Positions 19,985 to 26,787 of a stretch of 43,623 nucleotides of DNA are shown one piece after another. Each line of letters opens with the position of its first letter. Positions within the stretch are counted from its first letter, which is position 1. Made by a program: the position numbers and the translations under genes. Location: assembly GCA_020854035.1 (NCBI GenBank), contig JADZGE010000037.1:1-43623 (forward strand), read 5' to 3'. This stretch comes from Burkholderiales bacterium. GTDB lineage: Bacteria; Pseudomonadota; Gammaproteobacteria; Burkholderiales; SG8-41. The notes under the pieces were generated by a model that worked only from the letters and a program-made list of their open reading frames with translations, made no database searches and was not told the origin of the DNA.

Positions 19985-20955
19985 ACCGGGATCACGCTCC
20001 AGCCGGCGCGGGCGCGGACCGTGACCCCGGGCTGGATCGCCTCTACGCCGCGGGCGCGCGGGAAGCGCCGCCAGCACATCTCGATGCTGCAATTCTCTCC
20101 GCGGCCCGGCGCGAGGTGGGTGCAGGCCCGGCGCGGCGAGGCGCGGCCTTCCGCGCGTGGCGCATTCCGCTCGCCATGGCTGCCGTCATCGTGCTGGGCG
20201 TGAGCGTGGTGGTCGTGATGCGGGACGAGGAACCGGCCCGCTTGACGGAATTCGGCGCGGATCCTGCGCGCGAGCGCATGCCGCGTACGCCCGCGGCGCC
20301 GCCGCAACCGGCGGCGGACGGGTCCCCGGCATCGTCGGGGCCTGCCACGGGGCCCGCTGCGCGCCGCGCCGATCCGGCCGCAGCGGGATCGGTGACAAAC
20401 GAGCCTCGTGAGGACGTTGCGGGCGCCGCCGGCTTGCCGGCCGGAAAGGCCGCGAAGGCCGGGCAAACACGTCCCGCCGCCCGGCCGTTCGCGGAGTCAG
20501 CGGTGCCCGCGACCGCCTCGCGCGACGAGCCTGCCGCGGTCGAGCCACTGGTGAGTGGTCTCCCGAAGGGGGCGCAGCCCAAAGCAGTCGAGCAGTCGGC
20601 GCGCGAGGAACGTCCGGATGTGCCGCCCCCCGCGGCGCCGGCACCGCGCGCTGCCGCCGCTCCGGGCGCGGTTGCTGCCGGGGTGCGCCAGGAGAGTTCG
20701 GGTACGGATCTTGTGGCCAATGAGCTTGACCGGCGCAGGGCGAGCCCCGAAGCGGCGGATCGCAGCGACCGCAGTGCAATCGTCAGTGAACGCCGATCGC
20801 CTTGGTACGGCCTGGAGGGTGAGCCCGCACAGCGTTGGGCCGCGCGGATCGAGGAACTCAGGCGTGCGGGGCGGCAGAAGGAGGCCGATGAAGTGCTGGC
20901 GGAATTCCGGCGGCGTTACCCGGGGCACGCACTGCCCCCGGCACCCGGAAGATAA
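19975..20955 (+). CDS. Membrane-anchored putative anti-sigma factor
   Basis: This 326-residue protein overlaps the ECF sigma gene (ATGGCGGTGA). An N-terminal cytoplasmic part of about 65 residues includes PGLDRLYAAGAREAPPAHLD. One membrane helix follows (IPLAMAAVIVLGVSVVVVM, about 63-81), then a long Pro/Ala-rich extracytoplasmic stretch. The last 40 residues form a short charged helix pair (WAARIEELRRAGRQKEADEV) ending PGHALP. Topology and position suggest an anti-sigma factor, but no ZAS zinc motif is present, so the assignment is from context. No neighbouring target gene is obvious except the upstream secreted protein. Confidence 0.7.
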   Translation: MAVNRDHAPAGAGADRDPGLDRLYAAGAREAPPAHLDAAILSAARREVGAGPARRGAAFRAWRIPLAMAAVIVLGVSVVVVMRDEEPARLTEFGADPARERMPRTPAAPPQPAADGSPASSGPATGPAARRADPAAAGSVTNEPREDVAGAAGLPAGKAAKAGQTRPAARPFAESAVPATASRDEPAAVEPLVSGLPKGAQPKAVEQSAREERPDVPPPAAPAPRAAAAPGAVAAGVRQESSGTDLVANELDRRRASPEAADRSDRSAIVSERRSPWYGLEGEPAQRWAARIEELRRAGRQKEADEVLAEFRRRYPGHALPPAPGR

Positions 20956-21080
20956 AGGGCAAGTTGTTGTTATATATCAGGTATATTCGATCGGGAACGC
21001 GGTGATCCCATACCGGTCGAATTAACGTAACGTGGTGAGCAAGCCGCCATCTTCCGATCCGTGCTCAGCATCGTCGAGAA

Positions 21081-21109
21081 TTCACTTTTCCCTTTTGCAA
21101 CAATATAAT
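21081..21109 (+). promoter_or_regulatory. Probable sigma-70 promoter for the transglycosylase gene
   Basis: TTCACT at 21081-21086 and a perfect TATAAT at 21104-21109 are separated by 17 bases, in an AT-rich island inside a GC-rich gap (20956-21334). The transglycosylase ATG lies 226 bases downstream, giving a long leader. No gene can be supported in the remainder of this gap. Confidence 0.6.
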
Positions 21110-21334
21110 GCGTGTTGCTGCGCCGCAGCAATACAGTGGCTGGGCGGAGTCGGTGAGACGTTTCCCGTTGTTGCATCGTGGATTGCTGAGTCAGGCCGCA
21201 GCCCCTAGAATTGGGCCTGCCGCTCAAGGTGATTCCACATATTGTGGTGGGTGTGGGCTGTCGCGCAGGCAGGGACAGTCCTCCCATGCCGTTCCGGGAC
21301 TGCCGGTCCCGCAAGCAAGAAGGAACGCAGTCGA

Positions 21335-22084
21335 ATGGGTGAGCCAAGACCAGTTCCAGATGCGATCGACAGGACCACCCCGTTCGCGCGGCGGTCGCGC
21401 AAGGTGGTGTCTGTCTTCGTGCTCGCGGCGAGCGTGACCGCGCTCGCGCTGATTCTCCACAACCAGAGGGCATTCTGGTTCGGCCGGACGCCGGCTTCTC
21501 ATGCGGCGCCGGAAGCGTCGGGAACGGACAATGCCGCCTTGCTCGGCCCGCAGACGGCGACGCCCGCGGAAAACAGCCGCTACCGGGCGCTCTCGGACTT
21601 TGTCTCCCGGCGCTACCGGGTGTCACAGGACATGGCCTACGACCTCGTGCAACTCGCGCACATCGTCGGGCGCCAGCACGGGCTCGACCCGCTGCTCATC
21701 ATCGCGGTAATTGCCATAGAGTCCCGCTTCAACCCGATAGCGGAAAGCATGGCCGGGGCGAGGGGACTCATGCAGGTCATCCCCAAGTATCATTCCGACA
21801 AGCTGGAAGAGTTCGGCGGCGATAAGGCGCTGTTCGATCCGGTCGCGAACATCAAGGTCGGTACCCGGATACTGAAGGACTACGTTCGCCTCACCGGCAA
21901 CCTGGGTAGCGCGCTGCAGATGTACGCGGGAGCGCTCGGCGACCGGGAGGACGACTACGCCGACAAGGTCATGAGCGAGCAGCAACGGCTGCGCAAGGTG
22001 CTCGCTCCCTCGTCACCCGGCGGTTTGACGAAGGCCGCGGCTCGTTCTGCACCGGCCGCCGCGCCGGTGCTGTCGCGTCAGTAG
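21335..22084 (+). CDS. Membrane-anchored lytic transglycosylase (SLT domain)
   Basis: The 249-residue protein starts with a basic segment and a signal-anchor (VVSVFVLAASVTALALIL, about 26-43). The SLT domain follows, with the catalytic Glu in LIIAVIAIESRFNP near residue 130, then GARGLMQVIPKYH and FDPVANIKVGTRILKDY. It would cleave peptidoglycan between MurNAc and GlcNAc, forming 1,6-anhydroMurNAc, whose recycling uses AmpD. The C-terminus is Ala/Pro-rich. The ATG follows AGAAGGAACG. Substrate and partner are not evident from the context. Confidence 0.9.
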   Translation: MGEPRPVPDAIDRTTPFARRSRKVVSVFVLAASVTALALILHNQRAFWFGRTPASHAAPEASGTDNAALLGPQTATPAENSRYRALSDFVSRRYRVSQDMAYDLVQLAHIVGRQHGLDPLLIIAVIAIESRFNPIAESMAGARGLMQVIPKYHSDKLEEFGGDKALFDPVANIKVGTRILKDYVRLTGNLGSALQMYAGALGDREDDYADKVMSEQQRLRKVLAPSSPGGLTKAAARSAPAAAPVLSRQ

Positions 22085-22091
22085 CGTTCTT

Positions 22092-22127
22092 GCCCGGACC
22101 GGGCGCGACCCGGGCGGCTTCTTTTTC
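22092..22127 (+). terminator. Possible intrinsic terminator after the transglycosylase gene
   Basis: A GC-rich stem (GCCCGG at 22092-22097 with CCGGGC at 22110-22115, or the alternative CCGGG/CCCGG inside it) is followed by a T-rich run at 22119-22126. It starts 7 bases after the transglycosylase stop codon. Confidence 0.5.
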
Positions 22128-22212
22128 CAGCATGACCGGCCGTCGCGGCACGGCCCGGTTCCGTCTGCCTGCTGTAAGATTCCGGGTACCCCTGCCGGGA
22201 GCGGAGCGTGTC

Positions 22213-22479
22213 ATGGCCGAAGTGCCGGGATTGCCCAAGGACATGTTCGAGTTCATGCAGAAGATGTGGAATCCCCTGTCCTTCCCGCTGCCCGGCATGG
22301 TGACCCCGACCCTCGACGTGGGCGAAATCGAGAAGAAGGTGACCGAGTTGAAGGCGGTTGAAGCGTGGCTCACCATGAACGTCGGCTTCGTGCAGATGAC
22401 GATCAAGACACTGGAGCTGCAGAAGGCGGCGCTGGAGTCACTGACAGCGGGCGCTCCGCCCGCCGCATCGCGTGAGTAG
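22213..22479 (+). CDS. PhaM-like polyhydroxyalkanoate granule protein
   Basis: An 88-residue protein contains GLPKDMFEFMQKMWNPLSFP, then DVGEIEKKVTELKAVEAWLTMN and MTIKTLELQKAALESL. That combination of a hydrophobic PNPL-like N-terminus and a helical EIEKKxxELKAVExWL core matches the PhaM family known from Ralstonia/Cupriavidus, where PhaM activates PHA synthase and attaches granules to the nucleoid. The Lys/Ala/Pro-rich DNA-binding tail of typical PhaM is missing here; the protein stops soon after the helix. The ATG at 22213 has only a weak GGAGCG upstream. No other PHA gene is in the window. Confidence 0.75.
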   Translation: MAEVPGLPKDMFEFMQKMWNPLSFPLPGMVTPTLDVGEIEKKVTELKAVEAWLTMNVGFVQMTIKTLELQKAALESLTAGAPPAASRE

Positions 22480-22590
22480 GCCCGGCGCAGGCGGCATCGG
22501 CCCGATCGGACGGACTCGACCGGGGCGGTTTCCCGTGCGCGCGCCCGCCGCCGGGTCGAGCGATCGCAGCGGCATTTCCAAGGGAGAATA

Positions 22591-23013
22591 ATGATGGCGT
22601 CGCCATTCATCGTCCGCAGGACAGCCTACTTCAGCATGAAGGTGCCGCACCGGCCGGGGCAGGCCGGGCGCATGTTGAACGCGCTCGCCGCGCACGGAGT
22701 GAACCTTGCCGCATTCACGGGCTTTCCGGCCGGGGGCCGGGCTCAGGTGGACTTCGTGCCCTACAACCCGAAAAAATTCCTGGAGGCGGCGCGCAAGCTC
22801 GGCTATCGCGTGAATCCCGCGAAGACGGTTTTCCTCGCGCAGGGCAAGGACCGCGCAGGCGTCGTCGGGGCGGTCTGTTCGAAACTCGCCGCGGCAGGCA
22901 TCAACATGGTGGCGATGAACGCGGTGTCGTCCGGCGCGGGGCGCTTCGGGGCCATCTTCTGGGTCCGGCCCCGGGACACCGCGCGCGCGACGCGGGCCTT
23001 GAATGCGAAATGA
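22591..23013 (+). CDS. Tandem ACT-domain protein
   Basis: The 140-residue protein shows two ACT-like repeats. The first covers about residues 12-70 (YFSMKVPHRPGQAGRMLNAL, HGVNLAAFTGF), the second about 80-140 (FLAQGKDRAGVVGAVCSKLA, GINMVAMNAVSSG). ACT domains bind amino acids or related small ligands to regulate enzymes. No catalytic domain is attached, so a regulatory or ligand-sensing role is likely but unspecified. The start follows AAGGGAGAATA; ATG codons at 22591 and 22594 are adjacent. It precedes the HdrC-like gene by 41 bases on the same strand. Confidence 0.8.
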   Translation: MMASPFIVRRTAYFSMKVPHRPGQAGRMLNALAAHGVNLAAFTGFPAGGRAQVDFVPYNPKKFLEAARKLGYRVNPAKTVFLAQGKDRAGVVGAVCSKLAAAGINMVAMNAVSSGAGRFGAIFWVRPRDTARATRALNAK

Positions 23014-23054
23014 GTGCAAAGTGAGCGCACGCTGACTTTTGTCGGAACGAGGCG

Positions 23055-23477
23055 ATGGGAAAACCGGGCAACCTGCGCGTGTTCATCGACGGTTTCATCG
23101 CGGATACCCTCGAACGGTGCACCCGTTGCGGGCGCTGCTACGAGGCCTGTCCCATGACGCCCTACGCGGAGCACCTGAAGGAGGCCGCCGCGCCCGCAGT
23201 GGTGAGTGATCTCCTCGAGGTGCTGCGCGGACGGGCGGCCTCGGAGCAGGCCCTCGACTGGATCCGGGTGTGCACGCAATCGGCGTCCTGCATCGACGCC
23301 TGCCCCGAGGGCATCAATGCGATGCTCATGCTGCGCGTCGGCCGCATCGCCGCGCTCGGCTCCCTGGGCGGCGCGCGCCGGCTCGAGGGGCGCGACGACC
23401 CGCTCTTCTTCCGGCGCATCACCGCGTTCGCCGAGACGCAGCTCACTCCGGACGAACTCGCGAGGTGGCGCCGATGA
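23055..23477 (+). CDS. HdrC-like 4Fe-4S ferredoxin protein
   Basis: The 140-residue protein has a canonical cluster motif CTRCGRCYEACPM at about residues 22-34. A second site, CTQSASCIDACPEG at about 73-86, has Ser where the second Cys of CxxCxxCxxxCP should be. The second cluster is therefore either three-Cys or differently ligated. The layout matches the electron-transfer subunit that pairs with a CCG-domain protein in heterodisulfide-reductase-like complexes. Its stop overlaps the start of the HdrB-like gene by four bases (ATGA), which supports a complex of the two products. The physiological substrate is unknown. Confidence 0.82.
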   Translation: MGKPGNLRVFIDGFIADTLERCTRCGRCYEACPMTPYAEHLKEAAAPAVVSDLLEVLRGRAASEQALDWIRVCTQSASCIDACPEGINAMLMLRVGRIAALGSLGGARRLEGRDDPLFFRRITAFAETQLTPDELARWRR

Positions 23478-24316
23478 GCGAGCGCGTGGTGTTCTGGTAC
23501 GGCTGCAACGCGGTGCGGCACGGTGACATCATCCATCATGCGATGGATCTCCTGCGTGCCGCCGGAATCGAGCCCGAGCCGGTCGGCGGCCCGAGCTACT
23601 GCTGCGGCACGCAGAAGGACGACAATCTCGATACCGCCGAGGGGATGGCGAAACGCACCGTCGGCAGGTTCAATGCGCTCGGCGGCGAGCGGGTCGTCGC
23701 GTGGTGCCCCTCCTGCCATCGCCACATGAACTCCTTCATGGGCCGGTACACCGAGGCGAATTTCTCCACGTCGCACTTCGTTCAGGCGCTGCACGAGAAC
23801 CGCGCGCGGCTCGCCGCCGCGTTCGTGCATCCCGTCCCGCGCCGGGTGCTGCTGCACCGGCACCTCGGGTTCCACGAAGTGCCGGAAGTGAATCGCTACG
23901 TCGCCGACCTCCTGCGACTCGTGCCGGGGCTGACGCTTGTCGAGACGGACTACCTCGCGCCCGGCCACATGTGTGCCGCCCTCGCGCCGGTGCCCGCCGC
24001 GCTGCGCGAGGTCACTCGCCGCATGTGCGAGGACGCGCGCGCGGCGGGCGTGGACGACGTCGCGACCCTGTTCCATCAGTGCCAACGGCTGCACTGCGCG
24101 CTCGAGACGAGCGAACCCTTCCGGGTGGTCAACTGGGTCGCGCTGCTCGGCGCCGCGATGGGGCGGGAGTACCCCGACGAGTACAAGAGCTGGAAGACGG
24201 CCGGCTCCGAGGCGGAAGTGCGCGAACGCGTCGGGGCCGAGCGTATTGCCCGCATGGGCGAGCACATATTCGAGGCCGCGGTGCTCCCGGAATTGAAGCG
24301 CCGGCCGGAGAAGTAG
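23474..24316 (+). CDS. HdrB-like CCG-domain protein
   Basis: The 280-residue protein has one clear CCG-type cysteine set: WYGCN near residue 10, GPSYCCGTQ near 40 and WCPSCHRHM near 80. In HdrB-type proteins two such sets bind non-cubane [4Fe-4S] clusters at a disulfide- or thiol-active site. The second half here is altered: LLHRHLGFHE and PGHMCAA replace the usual second CCG set, so a single cluster site or different ligands are likely. The gene overlaps the ferredoxin gene, and the two probably form a soluble oxidoreductase subcomplex. It ends 18 bases before the convergent FAH pseudogene. Confidence 0.82.
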   Translation: MSERVVFWYGCNAVRHGDIIHHAMDLLRAAGIEPEPVGGPSYCCGTQKDDNLDTAEGMAKRTVGRFNALGGERVVAWCPSCHRHMNSFMGRYTEANFSTSHFVQALHENRARLAAAFVHPVPRRVLLHRHLGFHEVPEVNRYVADLLRLVPGLTLVETDYLAPGHMCAALAPVPAALREVTRRMCEDARAAGVDDVATLFHQCQRLHCALETSEPFRVVNWVALLGAAMGREYPDEYKSWKTAGSEAEVRERVGAERIARMGEHIFEAAVLPELKRRPEK

Positions 24317-24333
24317 CCGCGACCGGCGGCGCG

Positions 24334-24791
24334 TCAGCCGCCGATCGTGTTGCGCAGAAGATCCAGGGGTCCATCGGGCAGGTGCCGTCGAGACTCTTGC
24401 CCTTGAACCACTGCTGGCCGTGCCGGCGCTGGACCTCGCGCGCGGAGACGTCGTTCACGACGGTGTAGCCAAAGACGTGCTTCATCGCGCCGGCCTCCGT
24501 GATCCCGGAGCCGCCGGGGCCGACCACGACCCCCAGCTCGACTTCCCAGTCGAGCCTTTCCGTCACGCCGGCATGGAGCGGGATCGCGCTCTTCGCCCTC
24601 GCCGCGGCATCGGACGCGGCCGCCAGTGCGCGGCGGCCGGCGGCGACGAGCGAAACCATGTCCGCGGGATCGAAGAGGGGCGCAAGCCCCGCCGCGCGCG
24701 CCGCTTCGCGAAGGTCCACCACTTCGTCCGATCCGCGCAGCACGCCCACGCGGGGCGAGTCGCCGCCGATCGAGAAAGTCAGAAGCCGCAC
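24334..24791 (-). pseudogene. Fumarylacetoacetate hydrolase family gene with two internal deletions
   Basis: From the GTG at 24791, after GGAGGC, the translation begins VRLLTFSIGGDSPRVGVLRG, the usual FAH-family N-terminus. After AAARAKSA it jumps to IPLHAGVTERLDWEVELGVV, losing the segment that normally carries VGLNYRDH. It continues through VFGYTVVNDVSARE and SLDGTCPMDPWI, then shifts out of frame. In another frame the next codons read LLRNTIGG and stop at 24334, which is how FAH proteins usually end. The metal-binding core and about 80 C-terminal residues are therefore missing between PMDPWI and LLRNTIGG. The gene is inactive unless these are assembly gaps. Confidence 0.75.
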
Positions 24792-24903
24792 GTTGCCTCC
24801 CGGAATGACCCGCGGCGCCGCGCCGTATCCATCATACTTCAAACTGTGATCTAATCTCGCGAGTCATCACGACGCCATTCGCGGCAGGAGAAGGAGCATT
24901 CAC

Positions 24904-25875
24904 ATGCCACACGCGATCCGCATCCACGAACACGGCGGTCCCGACAAGCTCAAGTGGGAGGAGATCACGGTCGGCGATCCGGGCCCCGGACAGGTCCGCG
25001 TGCGCACGACCGCGGTCGGCTTGAATTTCATCGACACCTACCAGAGGAGCGGGCTCTACCCGATGCAGTTGCCGTTCACCTGCGGCGCCGAGGGCGCGGG
25101 CGTCATCGAGGCGGTCGGCCCGAAGGTGAAGGAGTTCCGGGCGGGGGACCGCGTCGCCTGGACGGGGCCGGTCGGCGGCTACGCGGAGGTCCTCTTGCGA
25201 CCGGCCGATCGTATCGTGAAGATCCCCGCCGGGATCGACGATCGGCAAGCGGCCGCGATGATGCTGAAAGGGCTCACCGCCTGGTACCTCGTCCGGCGCA
25301 CCCATCGCGTGAAGAAGGGCGAAACCATCCTCGTGCACGCCGCGGCGGGCGGCGTGGGGCTCATCCTGTGTCAGTGGGCGCGGAAGCTCGGCGCGACCGT
25401 GATCGGTACCGTGGGCAGCGACGAGAAGGCCGCGCTCGCGAAGAAGGCCGGCTGCAGGCACGTCATCGTCGCTTCGCGCGAACGTTTTCCCGATCGAGTG
25501 AAGGAGATAACCAGGGGCAGAGGCGTGCCGGTCGTCTACGACGGAGTCGGCAAGGACACGTTCATGGATTCGCTCGATTGCCTCGCGCCGCTGGGACTCA
25601 TGGTGAGCTTCGGCAACGCGTCGGGCGCGGTGCCACCGTTCAGCCCCGGCATTCTCCTCACCAAGGGTTCGCTGTTCCTCACCCGGCCCACGCTCGCCAA
25701 CCACACCGCGACGCGCGAGGATTTTCTCAAGGGCGCGCGCGAGCTCTTCGCGGTGGTGAGAAGCGGCGCGGTGAAAATCACGATCAACCAGGCCTATCCC
25801 CTGCGTGACGCCGCTCGCGCGCACGCCGACCTGGAAGCGCGCCGGACGACGGGCCAGACCGTGCTCATTCCCTGA
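24904..25875 (+). CDS. NADPH:quinone oxidoreductase-like MDR protein
   Basis: The 323-residue medium-chain reductase matches the QorA/zeta-crystallin group. The N-terminal catalytic domain has AVGLNFIDTYQRSGLYP and LPFTCGAEGAGVIEAVG. The Rossmann domain has LVHAAAGGVGLILCQWARKL near residues 145-165. Catalytic zinc ligands are absent, as expected for quinone reductases. It would transfer electrons from NADPH to quinones. The ATG follows GGAGAAGGAG. It is divergent from the decayed FAH gene, so the intervening 112 bases may hold promoters for both. Confidence 0.9.
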   Translation: MPHAIRIHEHGGPDKLKWEEITVGDPGPGQVRVRTTAVGLNFIDTYQRSGLYPMQLPFTCGAEGAGVIEAVGPKVKEFRAGDRVAWTGPVGGYAEVLLRPADRIVKIPAGIDDRQAAAMMLKGLTAWYLVRRTHRVKKGETILVHAAAGGVGLILCQWARKLGATVIGTVGSDEKAALAKKAGCRHVIVASRERFPDRVKEITRGRGVPVVYDGVGKDTFMDSLDCLAPLGLMVSFGNASGAVPPFSPGILLTKGSLFLTRPTLANHTATREDFLKGARELFAVVRSGAVKITINQAYPLRDAARAHADLEARRTTGQTVLIP

Positions 25876-25892
25876 GACGGCGACGGGCGGGA

Positions 25893-26537
25893 GTGCCCGG
25901 CCGGCGGCCGGTCGCGCCCGTTCCGGCACCGGTGCGCCACGCCGCCGTGCGCATCATCGCGTTCTTCGAGTACGCCGCGATCCTTGCCGGCCTCCTCGGC
26001 GTGGCGGCGGGCTACCTCCTGTCGTTGCCGGGGTTCCTGCACTTCGGCGTGTTCCTGATCGGTGCCGGGATCGCGCTGGGCGGCCTGGAATCCGTGGTCA
26101 CGCGCCGCATGGGTTTTCGCGCCGCGGCCGACGAGTACGAGGCCTACGCCGGGGCCCCGGCGCTCATCGCGGGCCTGATGGCGCTCCTCGCCGGCGCGTG
26201 CGCGATCGCGAGCGCCTACCTGCTCGCCGAGGGACGCTGGCAGTCCGCGCTCGCCCGTCTCGCCGTCCGCCCCGGCCCCGCGCTGATCGGCGCGGGCGCG
26301 CTCGCTGGCGGCGCGGGCGCGCTCATGATGCTCAACCCGCGCGGCCGCCGCGGGCTCGCGTGGACGCTCTTCGTGCGCGTGCCGCGCGCCGTCCTCGGCG
26401 CGCTCGTCCTCGCGGCGGCGGCGGGCGCCGTCGGCCTCGGCGCGTGGGAATGGCTCGACCCGCGCGCCTTCGATCGCTGGGTGGATACGCTGCCGCGCGA
26501 ATTCGACCGGCTGATGAGATCGATCACGCGATCGTGA
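25893..26537 (+). CDS. Multi-pass membrane protein of unknown function
   Basis: A 214-residue protein has about five hydrophobic segments: AAILAGLLGVAAGYLLSLPG, GVFLIGAGIALGGL, LIAGLMALLAGACAIASAYL, ALIGAGALAGGAGALMML and VLGALVLAAAAGAVGLGAW. A soluble loop with ADEYEAYAGAPAL lies between the second and third. I do not recognise a family. The GTG at 25893 is the annotated start because of GGGCGGGAG upstream; a GTG at 25948 would also give the first helix. It begins 18 bases after the quinone reductase and may be cotranscribed. The 250 bases after it hold nothing I can support. Confidence 0.7.
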   Translation: MPGRRPVAPVPAPVRHAAVRIIAFFEYAAILAGLLGVAAGYLLSLPGFLHFGVFLIGAGIALGGLESVVTRRMGFRAAADEYEAYAGAPALIAGLMALLAGACAIASAYLLAEGRWQSALARLAVRPGPALIGAGALAGGAGALMMLNPRGRRGLAWTLFVRVPRAVLGALVLAAAAGAVGLGAWEWLDPRAFDRWVDTLPREFDRLMRSITRS

Positions 26538-26787
26538 TCTAGTGCGCGCCGCGCGCCGGGCCGGCGCGGCGGGCGAGAACTTCTCCCTCGTTCGGGCCGC
26601 GCGGCGGCATCGATCGCGCGGTGACTGTGCGGTATGCCCTCGCGAAACGCGCCACGCGGACTCAAGAATTCGCCCGGGACTTCCGTTATGTTGCGCGTGA
26701 CGCCGACCATGCGCCCACCGCTCCCGCGTGCGCCCACGCGCGGCGGCGGCGCGCGTGCGCACCGGCGTCGCGCCTGGAGCTGAACGC

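Noticed and set aside
26538..26787. A gene or repeat between the membrane protein and DUF1631 genes
   Set aside because: No start with a ribosome site, no recognisable protein wording and no ordered repeat were found.
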